Under the pieces are notes generated by a model, which ran no database searches, was not told the DNA's origin, and worked only from the letters and a program-made list of their open reading frames with translations. Both the position numbers and the translations under genes were made by a program. Below, in pieces: positions 53,078-62,879 of a DNA stretch of 64,000 bases (the first letter of the stretch is position 1; every line of letters starts with the position of its first letter). The DNA lies in assembly GCF_028561755.1 (NCBI RefSeq), contig NZ_JAQQTD010000005.1, positions 248,001 to 312,000 on the forward strand, given 5' to 3'. This DNA is from Altibacter sp. HG106 (GTDB taxonomy: Bacteria > Bacteroidota > Bacteroidia > Flavobacteriales > Flavobacteriaceae).

Positions 53078-53085
53078 CAAAAATA
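53078..53085 (-). promoter_or_regulatory. -7 box TATTTTTG of the PhoD-like gene
   Basis: Matches TAnnTTTG, 17 bases before the start codon. Confidence 0.55.
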
Positions 53086-53133
53086 CAATGAGAAGTTTAC
53101 AACCGTGTTAATAAATTGTATCTTCGCACCTTT

Positions 53134-54153
53134 ATGAATACACAAACTACGTCGGCGGTCAAAAAAGCGCTGGATTCGGCTCAAAACATTGTCATTATTG
53201 GTCACAAAAACCCCGATGGCGATGCCATTGGTTCTTGTTTGGGACTGGCTGGTTTTCTTCGGAAAAAAGACTACTCAGCTACGGTGGTAATGCCCAATGA
53301 TTTTCCGGAATTCTTAAAATGGATGCCCGGCTGTGATGACGTCCTTATTTTTGAAAAGCAAACCGAAACCGTCAAAACGATCCTGGACGCCGCCGATGTT
53401 ATCTTTACGTTAGATTTCAATGCGCTCAATCGCAGTGGCGATCTGACACCGCTTCTGGAAGATTCTGAAGCCACTTTTGTGATGATCGATCATCACCAAC
53501 AGCCGGACGACTATGCGGCTGCTACCTACAGCGATGCGAGCATGAGCTCTACCGCGCAAATGGTGTTTCATTGTATCGAAGCCCTGGAAGGCGTTTCAGA
53601 AATCGACGCAGACATCGCAACCAACCTATATACCGGCATCATGACCGATACAGGGTCATTTCGTTTTCCTGCCACTACGGCAACTACGCATCGCGTGATT
53701 GCTCAGTTGATCGAAAACGGTGCCGTTCCCAATGTGATCCACGAGAACATCTACGATACGGCAAGTCAGAATCGAATGAAACTTCTGGGCGTCGCCTTAG
53801 ATAATCTTACGGTTCTTTCAGAATATCGAACGGCCTATATTACATTGTCGCAAGAAGAACTAGACAGGCACGAATTTAGAAAAGGAGATACTGAAGGTTT
53901 TGTAAACTACGCCCTTTCCATTAAAGACATCGTATTCGCCCTGATATTTATTGAAAACCGACAAGAAAATATAGTAAAGATATCCCTACGAAGTAAAGGG
54001 CCCTTTTCAGTCAATGAATTTTCGCGCAAACACTTTCATGGAGGCGGACACAACAATGCGGCCGGGGGAAGAAGTTTACAGTCGTTGGATGAAACCGTTC
54101 ATGAATTTATTAGTATCTTGCCGCAATACCAAAAAGCCCTGATCGATGCATAA
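53134..54153 (+). CDS. nrnA: DHH-family phosphoesterase (NrnA-type oligoribonuclease / pAp phosphatase)
   Basis: 339 residues from ATG 53134; the six codons before it (from 53116) lie on the promoter-like TATCTTCG region. GHKNPDGDAIGS, TLDFNALNR, DHHQQPDDY and the DHHA1 C-terminal GGGHNNAAGG. Degrades short RNA and 3'-phosphoadenosine 5'-phosphate. Overlaps gldI by 8 bases. Confidence 0.93.
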   Translation: MNTQTTSAVKKALDSAQNIVIIGHKNPDGDAIGSCLGLAGFLRKKDYSATVVMPNDFPEFLKWMPGCDDVLIFEKQTETVKTILDAADVIFTLDFNALNRSGDLTPLLEDSEATFVMIDHHQQPDDYAAATYSDASMSSTAQMVFHCIEALEGVSEIDADIATNLYTGIMTDTGSFRFPATTATTHRVIAQLIENGAVPNVIHENIYDTASQNRMKLLGVALDNLTVLSEYRTAYITLSQEELDRHEFRKGDTEGFVNYALSIKDIVFALIFIENRQENIVKISLRSKGPFSVNEFSRKHFHGGGHNNAAGGRSLQSLDETVHEFISILPQYQKALIDA

Positions 54154-54703
54154 ATTCATTGCTATATTTGGCAGTGTGCTCTTATTATTAGTTTCCTGCC
54201 AAACGCCGGAAGCACGCCGACCGCTACAACGAAGTTCGGGCTCGTTTATTAAAGAATCCACCGCGCGAAACAAAGAACTCTTAAAACAGGAGGAAGAACG
54301 CATTCAGGCGATGATCAACGCCGATACAACGCGTGATTATATTACTTCTGAAAGTGGATTTTGGTATTACTACAATGTGAAGGACTCCCTCGCCACTCCC
54401 ATGCCGGAAGTGGGAGATCAAGTAGCCTTTCGGTATGATATCAAGGACTTAAACGGAAACGTGATTCTTTCCGAAGAAGAAAATGGCACACAAAATTACG
54501 TGATCGATCAAACCAATCAAGATCTTATTTCGGGTATTCGAGATGGCCTCAAATTAATGAAAGAAGGCGAACAGGTTACGTTCTTATTTCCGTCTTATAA
54601 GGCCTATGGATACTACGGAATTCAAGAAAAGCTCGGTGTGAACGTACCCGTTCAAAGTACGGTTACCCTACAATCAATAAAACAAACATTAGAAAATCAA
54701 TAA
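54146..54703 (+). CDS. gldI: Gliding-motility-associated FKBP-type PPIase GldI
   Basis: 185 residues. Lipobox LLLLVSC, then TSESGFWYYYNVKD and an FKBP domain (DQVAFRYDIKDLNG, LISGIRDGLKLMKEGEQVTFLFPSYKAYGYYG). Periplasmic folding factor needed for gliding motility proteins in Flavobacterium. Its presence suggests the host carries gliding or type IX secretion genes elsewhere. Confidence 0.9.
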   Translation: MHKFIAIFGSVLLLLVSCQTPEARRPLQRSSGSFIKESTARNKELLKQEEERIQAMINADTTRDYITSESGFWYYYNVKDSLATPMPEVGDQVAFRYDIKDLNGNVILSEEENGTQNYVIDQTNQDLISGIRDGLKLMKEGEQVTFLFPSYKAYGYYGIQEKLGVNVPVQSTVTLQSIKQTLENQ

Positions 54704-54710
54704 GCAAATC

Positions 54711-55817
54711 ATGAAGAAACTCACTTTTTTAGTTGTTTTACTTACGCTCACCTTTGGCGCCTGCCAAGACAAATATCCCGACTTGCAGGAGGGGGTGTAT
54801 GCTGAATTTATTACCAACAAAGGAACGTTTGTCGCAAAACTATATCACGATCAAACCCCGGTGACCGTTGCCAACTTTGTATCGTTGGCGCGTGGAACCA
54901 ACCAAATGGTTGATTCTTCGTATAAAGAGCAACCGTTTTATAACGGACTTACCTTTCACCGTGTAATTAAGGACTTTATGATCCAGGGGGGAGATCCTAT
55001 GGGCGATGGTACCGGCAACCCGGGATATCGTTTTCCAGATGAAACCACTCCAGAACTTACCCATAGCGGAAAAGGAATTCTTTCGATGGCAAACAGCGGT
55101 CCCGACACCAACGGAAGTCAGTTTTTCATCACGCTGAAAGAAACGCCATGGCTCGATAACAAGCACACCGTTTTTGGTGAGATCGTGATGGGTCAGGAAG
55201 TTGTTGATTCTATCGGAATGGTTGAAACGACCAAACCTGGAGACAAACCGGTAAATCCTGTGGTGATGGAAGAAGTAAACATTATCAATAAAGGAAATAT
55301 CAAGGTGGCGTCTTTCAGCAAAGCGATGGAAGATATTGAGCGGCAGCAAAAGGAAAAGGAAGAAGCCCTGGCAAAGGTTGCTTCGGAAACCGCAGCACGA
55401 TTAAATCCGTTGATGAATGATGCCGAAGAATTAGAAAGCGGACTAAAGATCTACTGGAATCAACGGGGTAAAGGTCAGAAGCCTGACGAAGGTGTTAAGG
55501 TGATGATGAACTATGCCGGTTATTTCAGTGACGGACGTCTGTTCGACACCAGTATGATGGACGTAGCCGAGCGTTACGATGCCGTAGACCCACAACGTGT
55601 GGCGCGTAATCAATATGGCCCAATGCCTTTCGATTACAGCAAAGAAGCCCGACTCATCCCAGGATTCAGAGAAGGAGTGCTGCAAATGAGCGTAGGTGAT
55701 AAAGTCACCTTATTCATCCCATCGCATCTTGCTTATGGAGAAAAAGGATATCCACCGGTAATTCCACCAAACGCCGATTTGATCTTCGAATTGGAACTTC
55801 TTGAAATCATGGAGTAA
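54711..55817 (+). CDS. Two-domain PPIase lipoprotein: cyclophilin plus FKBP
   Basis: 368 residues. Lipobox LTLTFGAC; cyclophilin domain about 25-195 (FHRVIKDFMIQGGDP, SMANSGPDTNGSQFFI); charged linker helix (about 205-230, MEDIERQQKEKEEALAK); FKBP domain to the end (GVKVMMNYAGYFSDGRLFDTS, IPGFREGVLQMSVGDKVTLFIPSHLAYGEKGYPP, LIFELELL). Both active sites look intact. Co-transcribed with gldI (7-base gap). Confidence 0.93.
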   Translation: MKKLTFLVVLLTLTFGACQDKYPDLQEGVYAEFITNKGTFVAKLYHDQTPVTVANFVSLARGTNQMVDSSYKEQPFYNGLTFHRVIKDFMIQGGDPMGDGTGNPGYRFPDETTPELTHSGKGILSMANSGPDTNGSQFFITLKETPWLDNKHTVFGEIVMGQEVVDSIGMVETTKPGDKPVNPVVMEEVNIINKGNIKVASFSKAMEDIERQQKEKEEALAKVASETAARLNPLMNDAEELESGLKIYWNQRGKGQKPDEGVKVMMNYAGYFSDGRLFDTSMMDVAERYDAVDPQRVARNQYGPMPFDYSKEARLIPGFREGVLQMSVGDKVTLFIPSHLAYGEKGYPPVIPPNADLIFELELLEIME

Positions 55818-55835
55818 CATCTTCGAAACACCCAT

Positions 55836-55866
55836 AAAAAAAGCCCCAATCTTGGGGCTTTTTTAT
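55836..55866 (+). terminator. Intrinsic terminator (bidirectional)
   Basis: AAAAGCCCCAA / TTGGGGCTTTT stem, loop TCT, with A-run before and T-run after; between convergent genes. Confidence 0.9.
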
Positions 55867-55882
55867 GGTAGGCAGTGCGTTA

Positions 55883-57340
55883 TTATTTCTTCGGAATATT
55901 CGCCAAAATAGCCTTGGTAAACGTCCAAAATTTCTGAGTAGATGTGATACTGGCGCGCTCGTCGGGTGAATGCGCCCCTTTGATAGTAGGTCCATAGGAA
56001 ATCATATCCAGCTCAGGATAGTGTTGTCCTATGATACCACATTCCAATCCGGCATGACAGGCAGCGACATTTGCTTTTTCTTCATGAAGTTCTTCATACA
56101 GGCGATCAAGCACCTTTAAAATCGGACTTTCCATATTGGGTGCCCAGCCCGGATAAGCGCCTGAAAACCGAACCTTGCATCCCGCCAGCTCGAAAACCGA
56201 CTGTAACGCATTTGAAAGATCGGTTTTAGAAGATGCTACCGAAGATCGGGTAAGGCATTCTACCGTAATATTTCCTTGCGACACATTAATCTTTGCAATG
56301 TTGTTGGAAGTTTCTACCAGTCCTTGCATTTCCGGACTCATGCGATATACGCCATTATGAGCTGCGTAGATCATCTTGATAAAACGTTCTTGTGCTTCCG
56401 CATTCATTCCTTTGGAAAGGTCATGACCTCCCGCCTTCCATTCAATGGCAAGGTTGGGCTCCAGTCTTTTAAATTCTGCTTGAAGGGCTTCCGTAGTACG
56501 TGCCACTTGTTCAGAAACCTTTTCGAGTGCCGATTTCGCAACGGCAACCTTCGCCACACTTTCTCTCGGAATGGCATTCCGAAGACTTCCTCCTTCTAAC
56601 GAAACAAGCATGACCTGCTCCCGAAGATCGTACAACAATCGATTCATCAATTTATTGGCATTTCCCAAGCCTTTGATGATATCCATACCACTATGACCTC
56701 CTTGTAGCCCCTTTACCGTCAGGGTATACGCAATGGCATCTTCAGAAGGCGACACCTCTGTATACGATTGGGTCGCAGTAATATCTACACCTCCGGCGCA
56801 GCCCACACCAATTTCGTCATCCTCTTCGGTATCGAGATTTAACAGAATGTCTCCCTTCAACAATCCACTTTCCAAGCCCATGGCACCCGTCATTCCGGTT
56901 TCTTCATCAATAGTGAACAACGCCTCTAAAGCAGGGTGCGGAAGGTCTGTACTGGCTAAAATAGCCATGATAGTGGCCACGCCAAGCCCATTGTCGGCGC
57001 CTAATGTGGTGCCTTTCGCTCGTACCCAATCTCCGTCTACATACATCTCAACACCTTGTGTGTCAAAATTGAATTGAGTATCGTTATTTTTCTGATGAAC
57101 CATGTCCAAATGACTCTGAAGCACCACCGTTTGACGATCTTCCATACCGTTCGTAGCCGGCTTTTTTATAATCACATTTCCTACCACATCTTCTATAGTT
57201 TCCAACCCTAAAGAAGCGCCAAAATCTTTCATGAATTGGATCACTCTACCCTCATCCTTGGACGGGCGTGGCACCGCGTTCAGATCGGCAAAATGGTTCC
57301 ATATATCAGTAGGCTCTAGTTGTCGAATAGCTTCGTTCAT
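55883..57340 (-). CDS. pepD: Aminoacyl-histidine dipeptidase (PepD, M20 family)
   Basis: 485 residues from ATG 57340, the usual PepD length; the frame runs on to 57424 but the -7 box at 57358 falls inside that extension. Metal ligands in LQSHLDMVHQK, GADNGLGVA, DEETGMTGAMGL; lid domain GGHSGMDI. Cleaves X-His dipeptides in the cytosol. Confidence 0.94.
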   Translation of the reverse strand: MNEAIRQLEPTDIWNHFADLNAVPRPSKDEGRVIQFMKDFGASLGLETIEDVVGNVIIKKPATNGMEDRQTVVLQSHLDMVHQKNNDTQFNFDTQGVEMYVDGDWVRAKGTTLGADNGLGVATIMAILASTDLPHPALEALFTIDEETGMTGAMGLESGLLKGDILLNLDTEEDDEIGVGCAGGVDITATQSYTEVSPSEDAIAYTLTVKGLQGGHSGMDIIKGLGNANKLMNRLLYDLREQVMLVSLEGGSLRNAIPRESVAKVAVAKSALEKVSEQVARTTEALQAEFKRLEPNLAIEWKAGGHDLSKGMNAEAQERFIKMIYAAHNGVYRMSPEMQGLVETSNNIAKINVSQGNITVECLTRSSVASSKTDLSNALQSVFELAGCKVRFSGAYPGWAPNMESPILKVLDRLYEELHEEKANVAACHAGLECGIIGQHYPELDMISYGPTIKGAHSPDERASITSTQKFWTFTKAILANIPKK

Positions 57341-57357
57341 ACGTCTTCTGTTTTTCA

Positions 57358-57365
57358 CAAAAATA
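57358..57365 (-). promoter_or_regulatory. Promoter of pepD (TTG-N21-TATTTTTG)
   Basis: Full Bacteroidota-type promoter; the -7 box is 17 bases upstream of ATG 57340 and decides that start. Confidence 0.7.
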
Positions 57366-57422
57366 CGGCTTTCGACACGCTGTTGCCAAGAAAAGCAATA
57401 AGGATTTTCGTATGTTTGACGC

Positions 57423-58490
57423 ATGCAAAATCGAACGCGTGTTATTTTGGCGTTGCTGCTACCGGTGCAGTATATCGTGCTTAAAGTATTGCTTCAGTTC
57501 CCTGAGTTTGTGGAACACGCGTACAGTCGCGGACTCTACCCCATGCTCTCAACAATGGCGCGGTACCTCTTTGGCTGGGTTCCGTTTTCTGTGGGTGATA
57601 TTTTTTATTTACTGATCGGAATACTCGCGATTCGGTGGTTACTTCTAAATGCGAAGCGTCTTAGACGAGAACCGCTTCGTTTTTTCGTTGATATTTTTGC
57701 GACGGTTTCTATCGTATACTTTATGTTTCATATGCTGTGGGGACTCAATTACTATCGGGTTCCGCTGCACGAAACGCTAGCTCTCGAGCGAGATTACACT
57801 ACCGAACAGCTCGTCAGCACCACGAAGCGTTTGATTCAAAAATCAAACGAGATGCATCGGGCACTGGGCTACGAGGAGAGCGTCAAAATAGATCTTCCCT
57901 ATTCGCAAAAAGAGATTTTTGAAAAGTCGTTGAATGGGTATGAACATTTGTCAAAAGAGTTTCCCGCCCTAAGCTATCATCCTAAAAGCATCAAGAAAAG
58001 TGGGTGGAGTCTTGGTTTAACCTATATGGGCTACAGTGGATATTACAATCCTTTTTCAGGAGAAGCCCAGGTCAATAATTTGATTAAGACCTACAAGTTT
58101 TCGGTGGTAAGTTGTCACGAAATGGCACACCAGCTGGGTTATGCCGCAGAAAATGAGGCCAACTTTATTGCCACGCTAGCGACCATTAACAATACTGATC
58201 CCTACTTTCAATATACCGGATACATCTTTGCCTTACGATATTGTGTAAACGAAGTGGCGCGAAGAGACATGGACACCTACAATCAATTGATTGAAACTAT
58301 CTATCCGGGAATTCTGGCGAGCTATAAAGAAATGCGTGATTTTTGGGATCGGTATCAAAACCCATTTGAAACGTTCTCAAAAAATTTCTGGGACCAATTC
58401 CTCAAAGCGAACAACCAATCAAAAGGAATCATGAGTTACAGTTACATGGTGGCATTGGTCATTAATTACTTCGAGGACCGACCGTTTTAA
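57423..58490 (+). CDS. DUF3810 membrane protein with HExxH motif
   Basis: 355 residues. Membrane helices at about 7-25 and 58-72 and around 89-110, then a soluble domain with SCHEMAHQLGYAAENEANF, an HExxH zinc-protease signature with a downstream Glu. Annotated as DUF3810 in related genomes; peptidase activity is inferred from the motif. Divergent from pepD with about 80 bases between starts. Confidence 0.88.
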   Translation: MQNRTRVILALLLPVQYIVLKVLLQFPEFVEHAYSRGLYPMLSTMARYLFGWVPFSVGDIFYLLIGILAIRWLLLNAKRLRREPLRFFVDIFATVSIVYFMFHMLWGLNYYRVPLHETLALERDYTTEQLVSTTKRLIQKSNEMHRALGYEESVKIDLPYSQKEIFEKSLNGYEHLSKEFPALSYHPKSIKKSGWSLGLTYMGYSGYYNPFSGEAQVNNLIKTYKFSVVSCHEMAHQLGYAAENEANFIATLATINNTDPYFQYTGYIFALRYCVNEVARRDMDTYNQLIETIYPGILASYKEMRDFWDRYQNPFETFSKNFWDQFLKANNQSKGIMSYSYMVALVINYFEDRPF

Positions 58491-58584
58491 AGAAATCATA
58501 ACAATTTGTTAAAGACGTCCTAAGAGAGGGACAAAACGCTTTCGATTTCTATCTTTAGAAAACAATAATTTCAACCACAAAAAA

Positions 58585-61545
58585 ATGAGAAAAAGTCTCC
58601 TCCTCATGGCTTTTTTCGTGGGAATTTTTTCCGCATCTGCGCAAGAGTATTTTCCGAAGAATGACGGCCTGAAAGAAAAAAACACAAACTACACCCTATT
58701 TACCAACGCTACCATACACGTTTCTCCTACTCAGGTGATTCGCAAGGGTAGTCTATTAATTAAGGACGGAAAGGTCGCCGAAGTAGGGCGCTCGGTTTCC
58801 GCTCCCGAGAATTCGTTAGCGATCGATCTGGAGGGAAAACATATCTACCCTTCCTTTATTGATCTGTACACCGACTTCAGCGTTGAAAAGCCAAAACGCG
58901 CCGAAGGAAGTGGGCGTTCCCCTGTCTACGAAAGTACCCGCGAAGGGTTTTACTGGAATGATCACATCATGCCTGAAAAAGACGCGATCAATTCGTATGA
59001 ATACGATAAAAAATCGGCTGATGAATACCGTAAGGCGGGATTTGGCGTTCTGGGAACGCATGTCATGGACGGAATCGCCCGCGGTTCTGGAATGCTTGTG
59101 GCCCTTAACGATGAAGGTGGAGACGCCGCTCGAATTTTAGACGACCGCGCGGCGCAGTTCTTCTCTTTTGAAAAGAGCCGGGCGAGTCGACAATCATATC
59201 CTACGTCCCTCATGGGTGCAATGGCGCTCTTACGACAGTTCTATTGGGATGCCGAATGGTATGCCGAAGGAAATAGTGATTCTAAGGACCGCTCACTAGA
59301 AGCGCTGAATGCGAACAAAGGAATGGTCTCCATTTTTGAAGCAGGAAGCAAAGACAACAACCTGAGAGCCGATAAGATAAGCGATCAGTTCAACCTGAAC
59401 TACATTATTGTAGGAGGTGGTGACGAATACGAATGGATCGATAAAATCAAAGCCAGTAACGCGAAATATATCATTCCTATCAATTTCCCGGATGCCTACG
59501 ATGTTAGCAATCCATATGCGGCGAAGTATATCTCACTGGCTGATATGCGTGAATGGAACCAGGCGCCCATGAACCCTAAAGCACTGGATGAAAACGACAT
59601 TACCTTTGCCTTGACCACCTTCGAACTAAAAAAGCCTTCAGAGTTTAAGGATAAGCTCATGAAAGCAATTGCCTACGGACTTAATAAAGAGACGGCTTTA
59701 GCGGCTTTAACGACAGTACCGGCTGCTCTTCTGGGGAAAAGCAATGAACTTGGGAGTTTAGAAAAAGGACGCTATGCGAACTTTTTGATTACCAGTGGCG
59801 ATATATTCGACAAAAGCACCACCCTTTTTGAGAATTGGGTGCAGGGTACAAAAAATGTAATCAATACGCTTGATCAGAAGGATATTCGAGGGAATTATAA
59901 AATTACCGCTGGCGGAAAGACCTATGACGTAGCCATTAGTGGAGATGCAGCAAAACCTAGTTCTGAAGTAAAAATCGGAGAGACCAGTTACCCCTCCAAA
60001 TTAGACTACAGTGACAATTGGGTGAGCCTGTCATTTACCGATGAAAAAACAAAAGAAGTTTTTCGAACGACCGGTATTGTTCCGAAAGATGAGCAAAACT
60101 TCTCGGGTCGACTGCTTTTACCGGACGGAAGCGAAACCGAGTTCACAGCAACCCGGCAAAAAGGAAGTACGGAGGATAAAAAGGACGATGCAGATGAAGA
60201 CGAAGGTCCTTCCGAAATCGTTCCCCTCACCTATCCCAATATTGGATATGGCTATGCCACCACACCAAAACAGCAAAATGTACTCTTTAGAAACGCAACG
60301 GTGTGGACCAGCGAAGATGCGGGAGTACTGGAAGGCACCGATGTTCTTGTAAAGAACGGAAAGATTGCTGCCATTGGAAAAAACCTGGGAGCTGGCGGCG
60401 CCAAAGTAATTGATGCCACCGGAAAACACCTTACCGCGGGCATCATCGATGAACATTCGCACATCGCTGCCTTAGCCATTAACGAAGCAGGACACAATTC
60501 TTCCGCAGAGGTAACCATTGAAGATGTGGTTGATCCCGAAGATATCAATATCTATCGCAACTTGGCCGGTGGTGTTACCTCGATTCAGATTCTTCACGGG
60601 TCTGCAAATCCAATAGGCGGACGTTCCGCAATCATCAAGTTAAAGTGGAGCGAAGATGCCGATGCTATGATCTATGATAATTCGCCCAAGTTCATCAAAT
60701 TTGCTCTTGGGGAAAATGTCAAACAATCGAATTGGCAGAGCTACAGTAGATTTCCACAAACGCGAATGGGTGTGGAGCAGGTCTATATGAACTACTTTAC
60801 CCGTGCCAAAGAGTACGATGCCAAAAAGAAAAGCGGTCAACCGGTTCGCTACGATGAAGAAATGGAAGTATTGGCCGAAATTCTGAATGGGGAACGCTAC
60901 ATCAGTTGTCACTCTTACGTACAAAGTGAGATTAATATGCTGATGAAAGTAGCGGAAAAGTTTGATTTCCGGGTGAATACCTTTACCCACATCTTGGAGG
61001 GGTATAAGGTCGCCGATAAAATGGCGGAACACGGAGTGGGCGGTTCTACCTTCAGTGATTGGTGGGCGTACAAATTTGAAGTAAATGATGCGATCCCTTA
61101 CAATGCGGCCATTATGAACAGTCAAGGAGTAACCGTAGCCATTAACAGTGATGATGCCGAAATGAGCCGCCGTCTTAATCAGGAAGCGGCCAAAACGGTA
61201 AAGTACGGCGGAGTTAGTGAAGAAGAAGCCTGGAAAATGGTCACCATCAATCCCGCCAAGCTATTGCATATCGACGCTCGTGTAGGCAGTATTAAGGAAG
61301 GGAAGGATGCCGACTTGGTATTATGGAGCGACCATCCGTTATCGGTATACGCGAAAGCGGAAAAAACCATGATCGAAGGCCGTACGTATTTCGATCTTGA
61401 AAAAGATAACGACATGCGCACCAAAATTGATTCCGAACGAAATAAATTAATGAAAATGATGCTTTCCGAAAAGAACGGCGGAGGAAAAACCAGACCTCCC
61501 CGTGGTAAAGACAAGCAATATTTTGAATGTGAAACTATAAATTAA
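58585..61545 (+). CDS. Two-domain amidohydrolase, exported
   Basis: 986 residues with signal peptide (LLLMAFFVGIFSASAQ). Two amidohydrolase-like halves. The first (about 35-480) keeps the beta-sandwich flanks (GSLLIKDGKVAEVG, LGSLEKGRYANFLI) but reads DLYTDF where HxH is expected. The second (about 565-980) has a complete metal site: DEHSHIA, SCHSYV, FTHILEG and NSDDAE. A TATCTTTA box precedes it. Substrate unknown; paired with a further member 5 bases downstream. Confidence 0.9.
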   Translation: MRKSLLLMAFFVGIFSASAQEYFPKNDGLKEKNTNYTLFTNATIHVSPTQVIRKGSLLIKDGKVAEVGRSVSAPENSLAIDLEGKHIYPSFIDLYTDFSVEKPKRAEGSGRSPVYESTREGFYWNDHIMPEKDAINSYEYDKKSADEYRKAGFGVLGTHVMDGIARGSGMLVALNDEGGDAARILDDRAAQFFSFEKSRASRQSYPTSLMGAMALLRQFYWDAEWYAEGNSDSKDRSLEALNANKGMVSIFEAGSKDNNLRADKISDQFNLNYIIVGGGDEYEWIDKIKASNAKYIIPINFPDAYDVSNPYAAKYISLADMREWNQAPMNPKALDENDITFALTTFELKKPSEFKDKLMKAIAYGLNKETALAALTTVPAALLGKSNELGSLEKGRYANFLITSGDIFDKSTTLFENWVQGTKNVINTLDQKDIRGNYKITAGGKTYDVAISGDAAKPSSEVKIGETSYPSKLDYSDNWVSLSFTDEKTKEVFRTTGIVPKDEQNFSGRLLLPDGSETEFTATRQKGSTEDKKDDADEDEGPSEIVPLTYPNIGYGYATTPKQQNVLFRNATVWTSEDAGVLEGTDVLVKNGKIAAIGKNLGAGGAKVIDATGKHLTAGIIDEHSHIAALAINEAGHNSSAEVTIEDVVDPEDINIYRNLAGGVTSIQILHGSANPIGGRSAIIKLKWSEDADAMIYDNSPKFIKFALGENVKQSNWQSYSRFPQTRMGVEQVYMNYFTRAKEYDAKKKSGQPVRYDEEMEVLAEILNGERYISCHSYVQSEINMLMKVAEKFDFRVNTFTHILEGYKVADKMAEHGVGGSTFSDWWAYKFEVNDAIPYNAAIMNSQGVTVAINSDDAEMSRRLNQEAAKTVKYGGVSEEEAWKMVTINPAKLLHIDARVGSIKEGKDADLVLWSDHPLSVYAKAEKTMIEGRTYFDLEKDNDMRTKIDSERNKLMKMMLSEKNGGGKTRPPRGKDKQYFECETIN

Positions 61546-61550
61546 ACCCC

Positions 61551-62849
61551 ATGAAAAAAGTAACACTATTTATTACCCTATGTCTTTTTGCGGTTGGATT
61601 TATAGGAACTGCACAACAGACCCCTGCTCCTAAGCAAAGTGAAGTCATCACTATTAAGGGAGCCACCGCCCATATTGGAAACGGAAATGTGATCGAAAAC
61701 AGCGTGATCGTTTTTGAAAACGGAACCATTACCGCTATCGGTGGAAGCACCACTGGAACACAAGGCCGTGTTATCGATGCCACGGGAAAACATGTGTATC
61801 CCGGATTTATCGCACCGACAAAGTCATTAGGTCTGGTGGAAGTAGATGCGGTTCGCCCCAGCGACGATCAGGACGAATTAGGAGAAATGATCCCAAACGT
61901 GCGTAGCTTGATTGCCTATAATGCCGAAAGTAAAGTAGTAGAAAGCATGCGCCCCAATGGTGTATTGATCGGGCAAACCACTCCCAATGGTGGACGTATC
62001 AGCGGAACTTCTTCTATTGTGCAATTTGATGCATGGAACTGGGAAGATGCTGCGATAAAGACAGACGATGGTATCCACCTACATTGGCCGAATACCTTCA
62101 GACGTGGACGCTGGTGGGTTGGCGAACCTCGAGGTTGGCAGCCTAACAAAGACTATCAAGAAGACGTGACATCGGTTCGACAGTTTTTGCTCAATGCAAA
62201 AGCCTACGGCGATGGAAATGCTTCCGAAGCGAATAACGAATCGTTTAAAGCAACTCAGGGTGTTTTCGACGGCAGTAAAAAAGTATTTGTGTATGCACAC
62301 GGAGAAAAGGAAATGATCGATGCCGTAACGGCACTTAAAGAAAGTGGTGTTCAAGACGTCGTTGTGGTAGGTGGCTATGAAGCCCATAAAATCATTCCGT
62401 TTTTGAAAAAGAACTCCATTCCGGTACTGGTTCGGGAGCCCCATTCGCTTCCGTATCGCGAAGATGACGATTACGATCATTCTTATAAACTTCCGAAGCT
62501 CCTGGCAGAGGGAGGCGTATTAGTGGGTATTCAGAACGAGGACATGGCTAATTTCCAGACACGGAATATGGCCTTCTATGCCGGTCATGTGGCGGGACAG
62601 GGACTTGAAAAGGAAGAGGCCTTGAAGCTCATCACTTCAAATAGTGCGAAGATCTTAGGGATCGACGATCGTTACGGAACCTTAGAAACGGGTAAAAGTG
62701 CCACACTCTTCGTAAGTGAAGGCGATGCGCTCGACATGCGTACCAACAAACTTACCCATGCCTTTATCGATGGGCGTGAAATTTCGCTAGAGACACACCA
62801 AACCGAACTCTGGAAGCGCTACATGGATAAATACGAACGGGAACAATAA
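61551..62849 (+). CDS. Amidohydrolase-family protein lacking the HxH metal site, exported
   Basis: 432 residues with signal peptide (LFITLCLFAVGFIGTAQ). GNVIENSVIVFENGTITAIGG and the closing LGIDDRYGTLETGKSATLFVSEG mark the family, but KHVYPGFIAPTKSLG replaces the HxH box and no other His pair substitutes. Resembles the first half of its 986-residue neighbour. Probably a non-catalytic partner; the pair share a transcript. Confidence 0.88.
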   Translation: MKKVTLFITLCLFAVGFIGTAQQTPAPKQSEVITIKGATAHIGNGNVIENSVIVFENGTITAIGGSTTGTQGRVIDATGKHVYPGFIAPTKSLGLVEVDAVRPSDDQDELGEMIPNVRSLIAYNAESKVVESMRPNGVLIGQTTPNGGRISGTSSIVQFDAWNWEDAAIKTDDGIHLHWPNTFRRGRWWVGEPRGWQPNKDYQEDVTSVRQFLLNAKAYGDGNASEANNESFKATQGVFDGSKKVFVYAHGEKEMIDAVTALKESGVQDVVVVGGYEAHKIIPFLKKNSIPVLVREPHSLPYREDDDYDHSYKLPKLLAEGGVLVGIQNEDMANFQTRNMAFYAGHVAGQGLEKEEALKLITSNSAKILGIDDRYGTLETGKSATLFVSEGDALDMRTNKLTHAFIDGREISLETHQTELWKRYMDKYEREQ

Positions 62850-62853
62850 TCAG

Positions 62854-62879
62854 AAAGCGGGCCAAGGCCCGCTTTTTTT
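62854..62879. terminator. Intrinsic terminator
   Basis: 10-bp perfect stem AAAGCGGGCC / GGCCCGCTTT with AA loop and T-run; serves the amidohydrolase operon and overlaps the 3' end of the convergent gene. Confidence 0.92.

Noticed and set aside
57341-57424. 28-residue N-terminal extension of PepD
   Set aside because: The extension contains a full promoter motif and overlaps the divergent DUF3810 start; family length supports ATG 57340.
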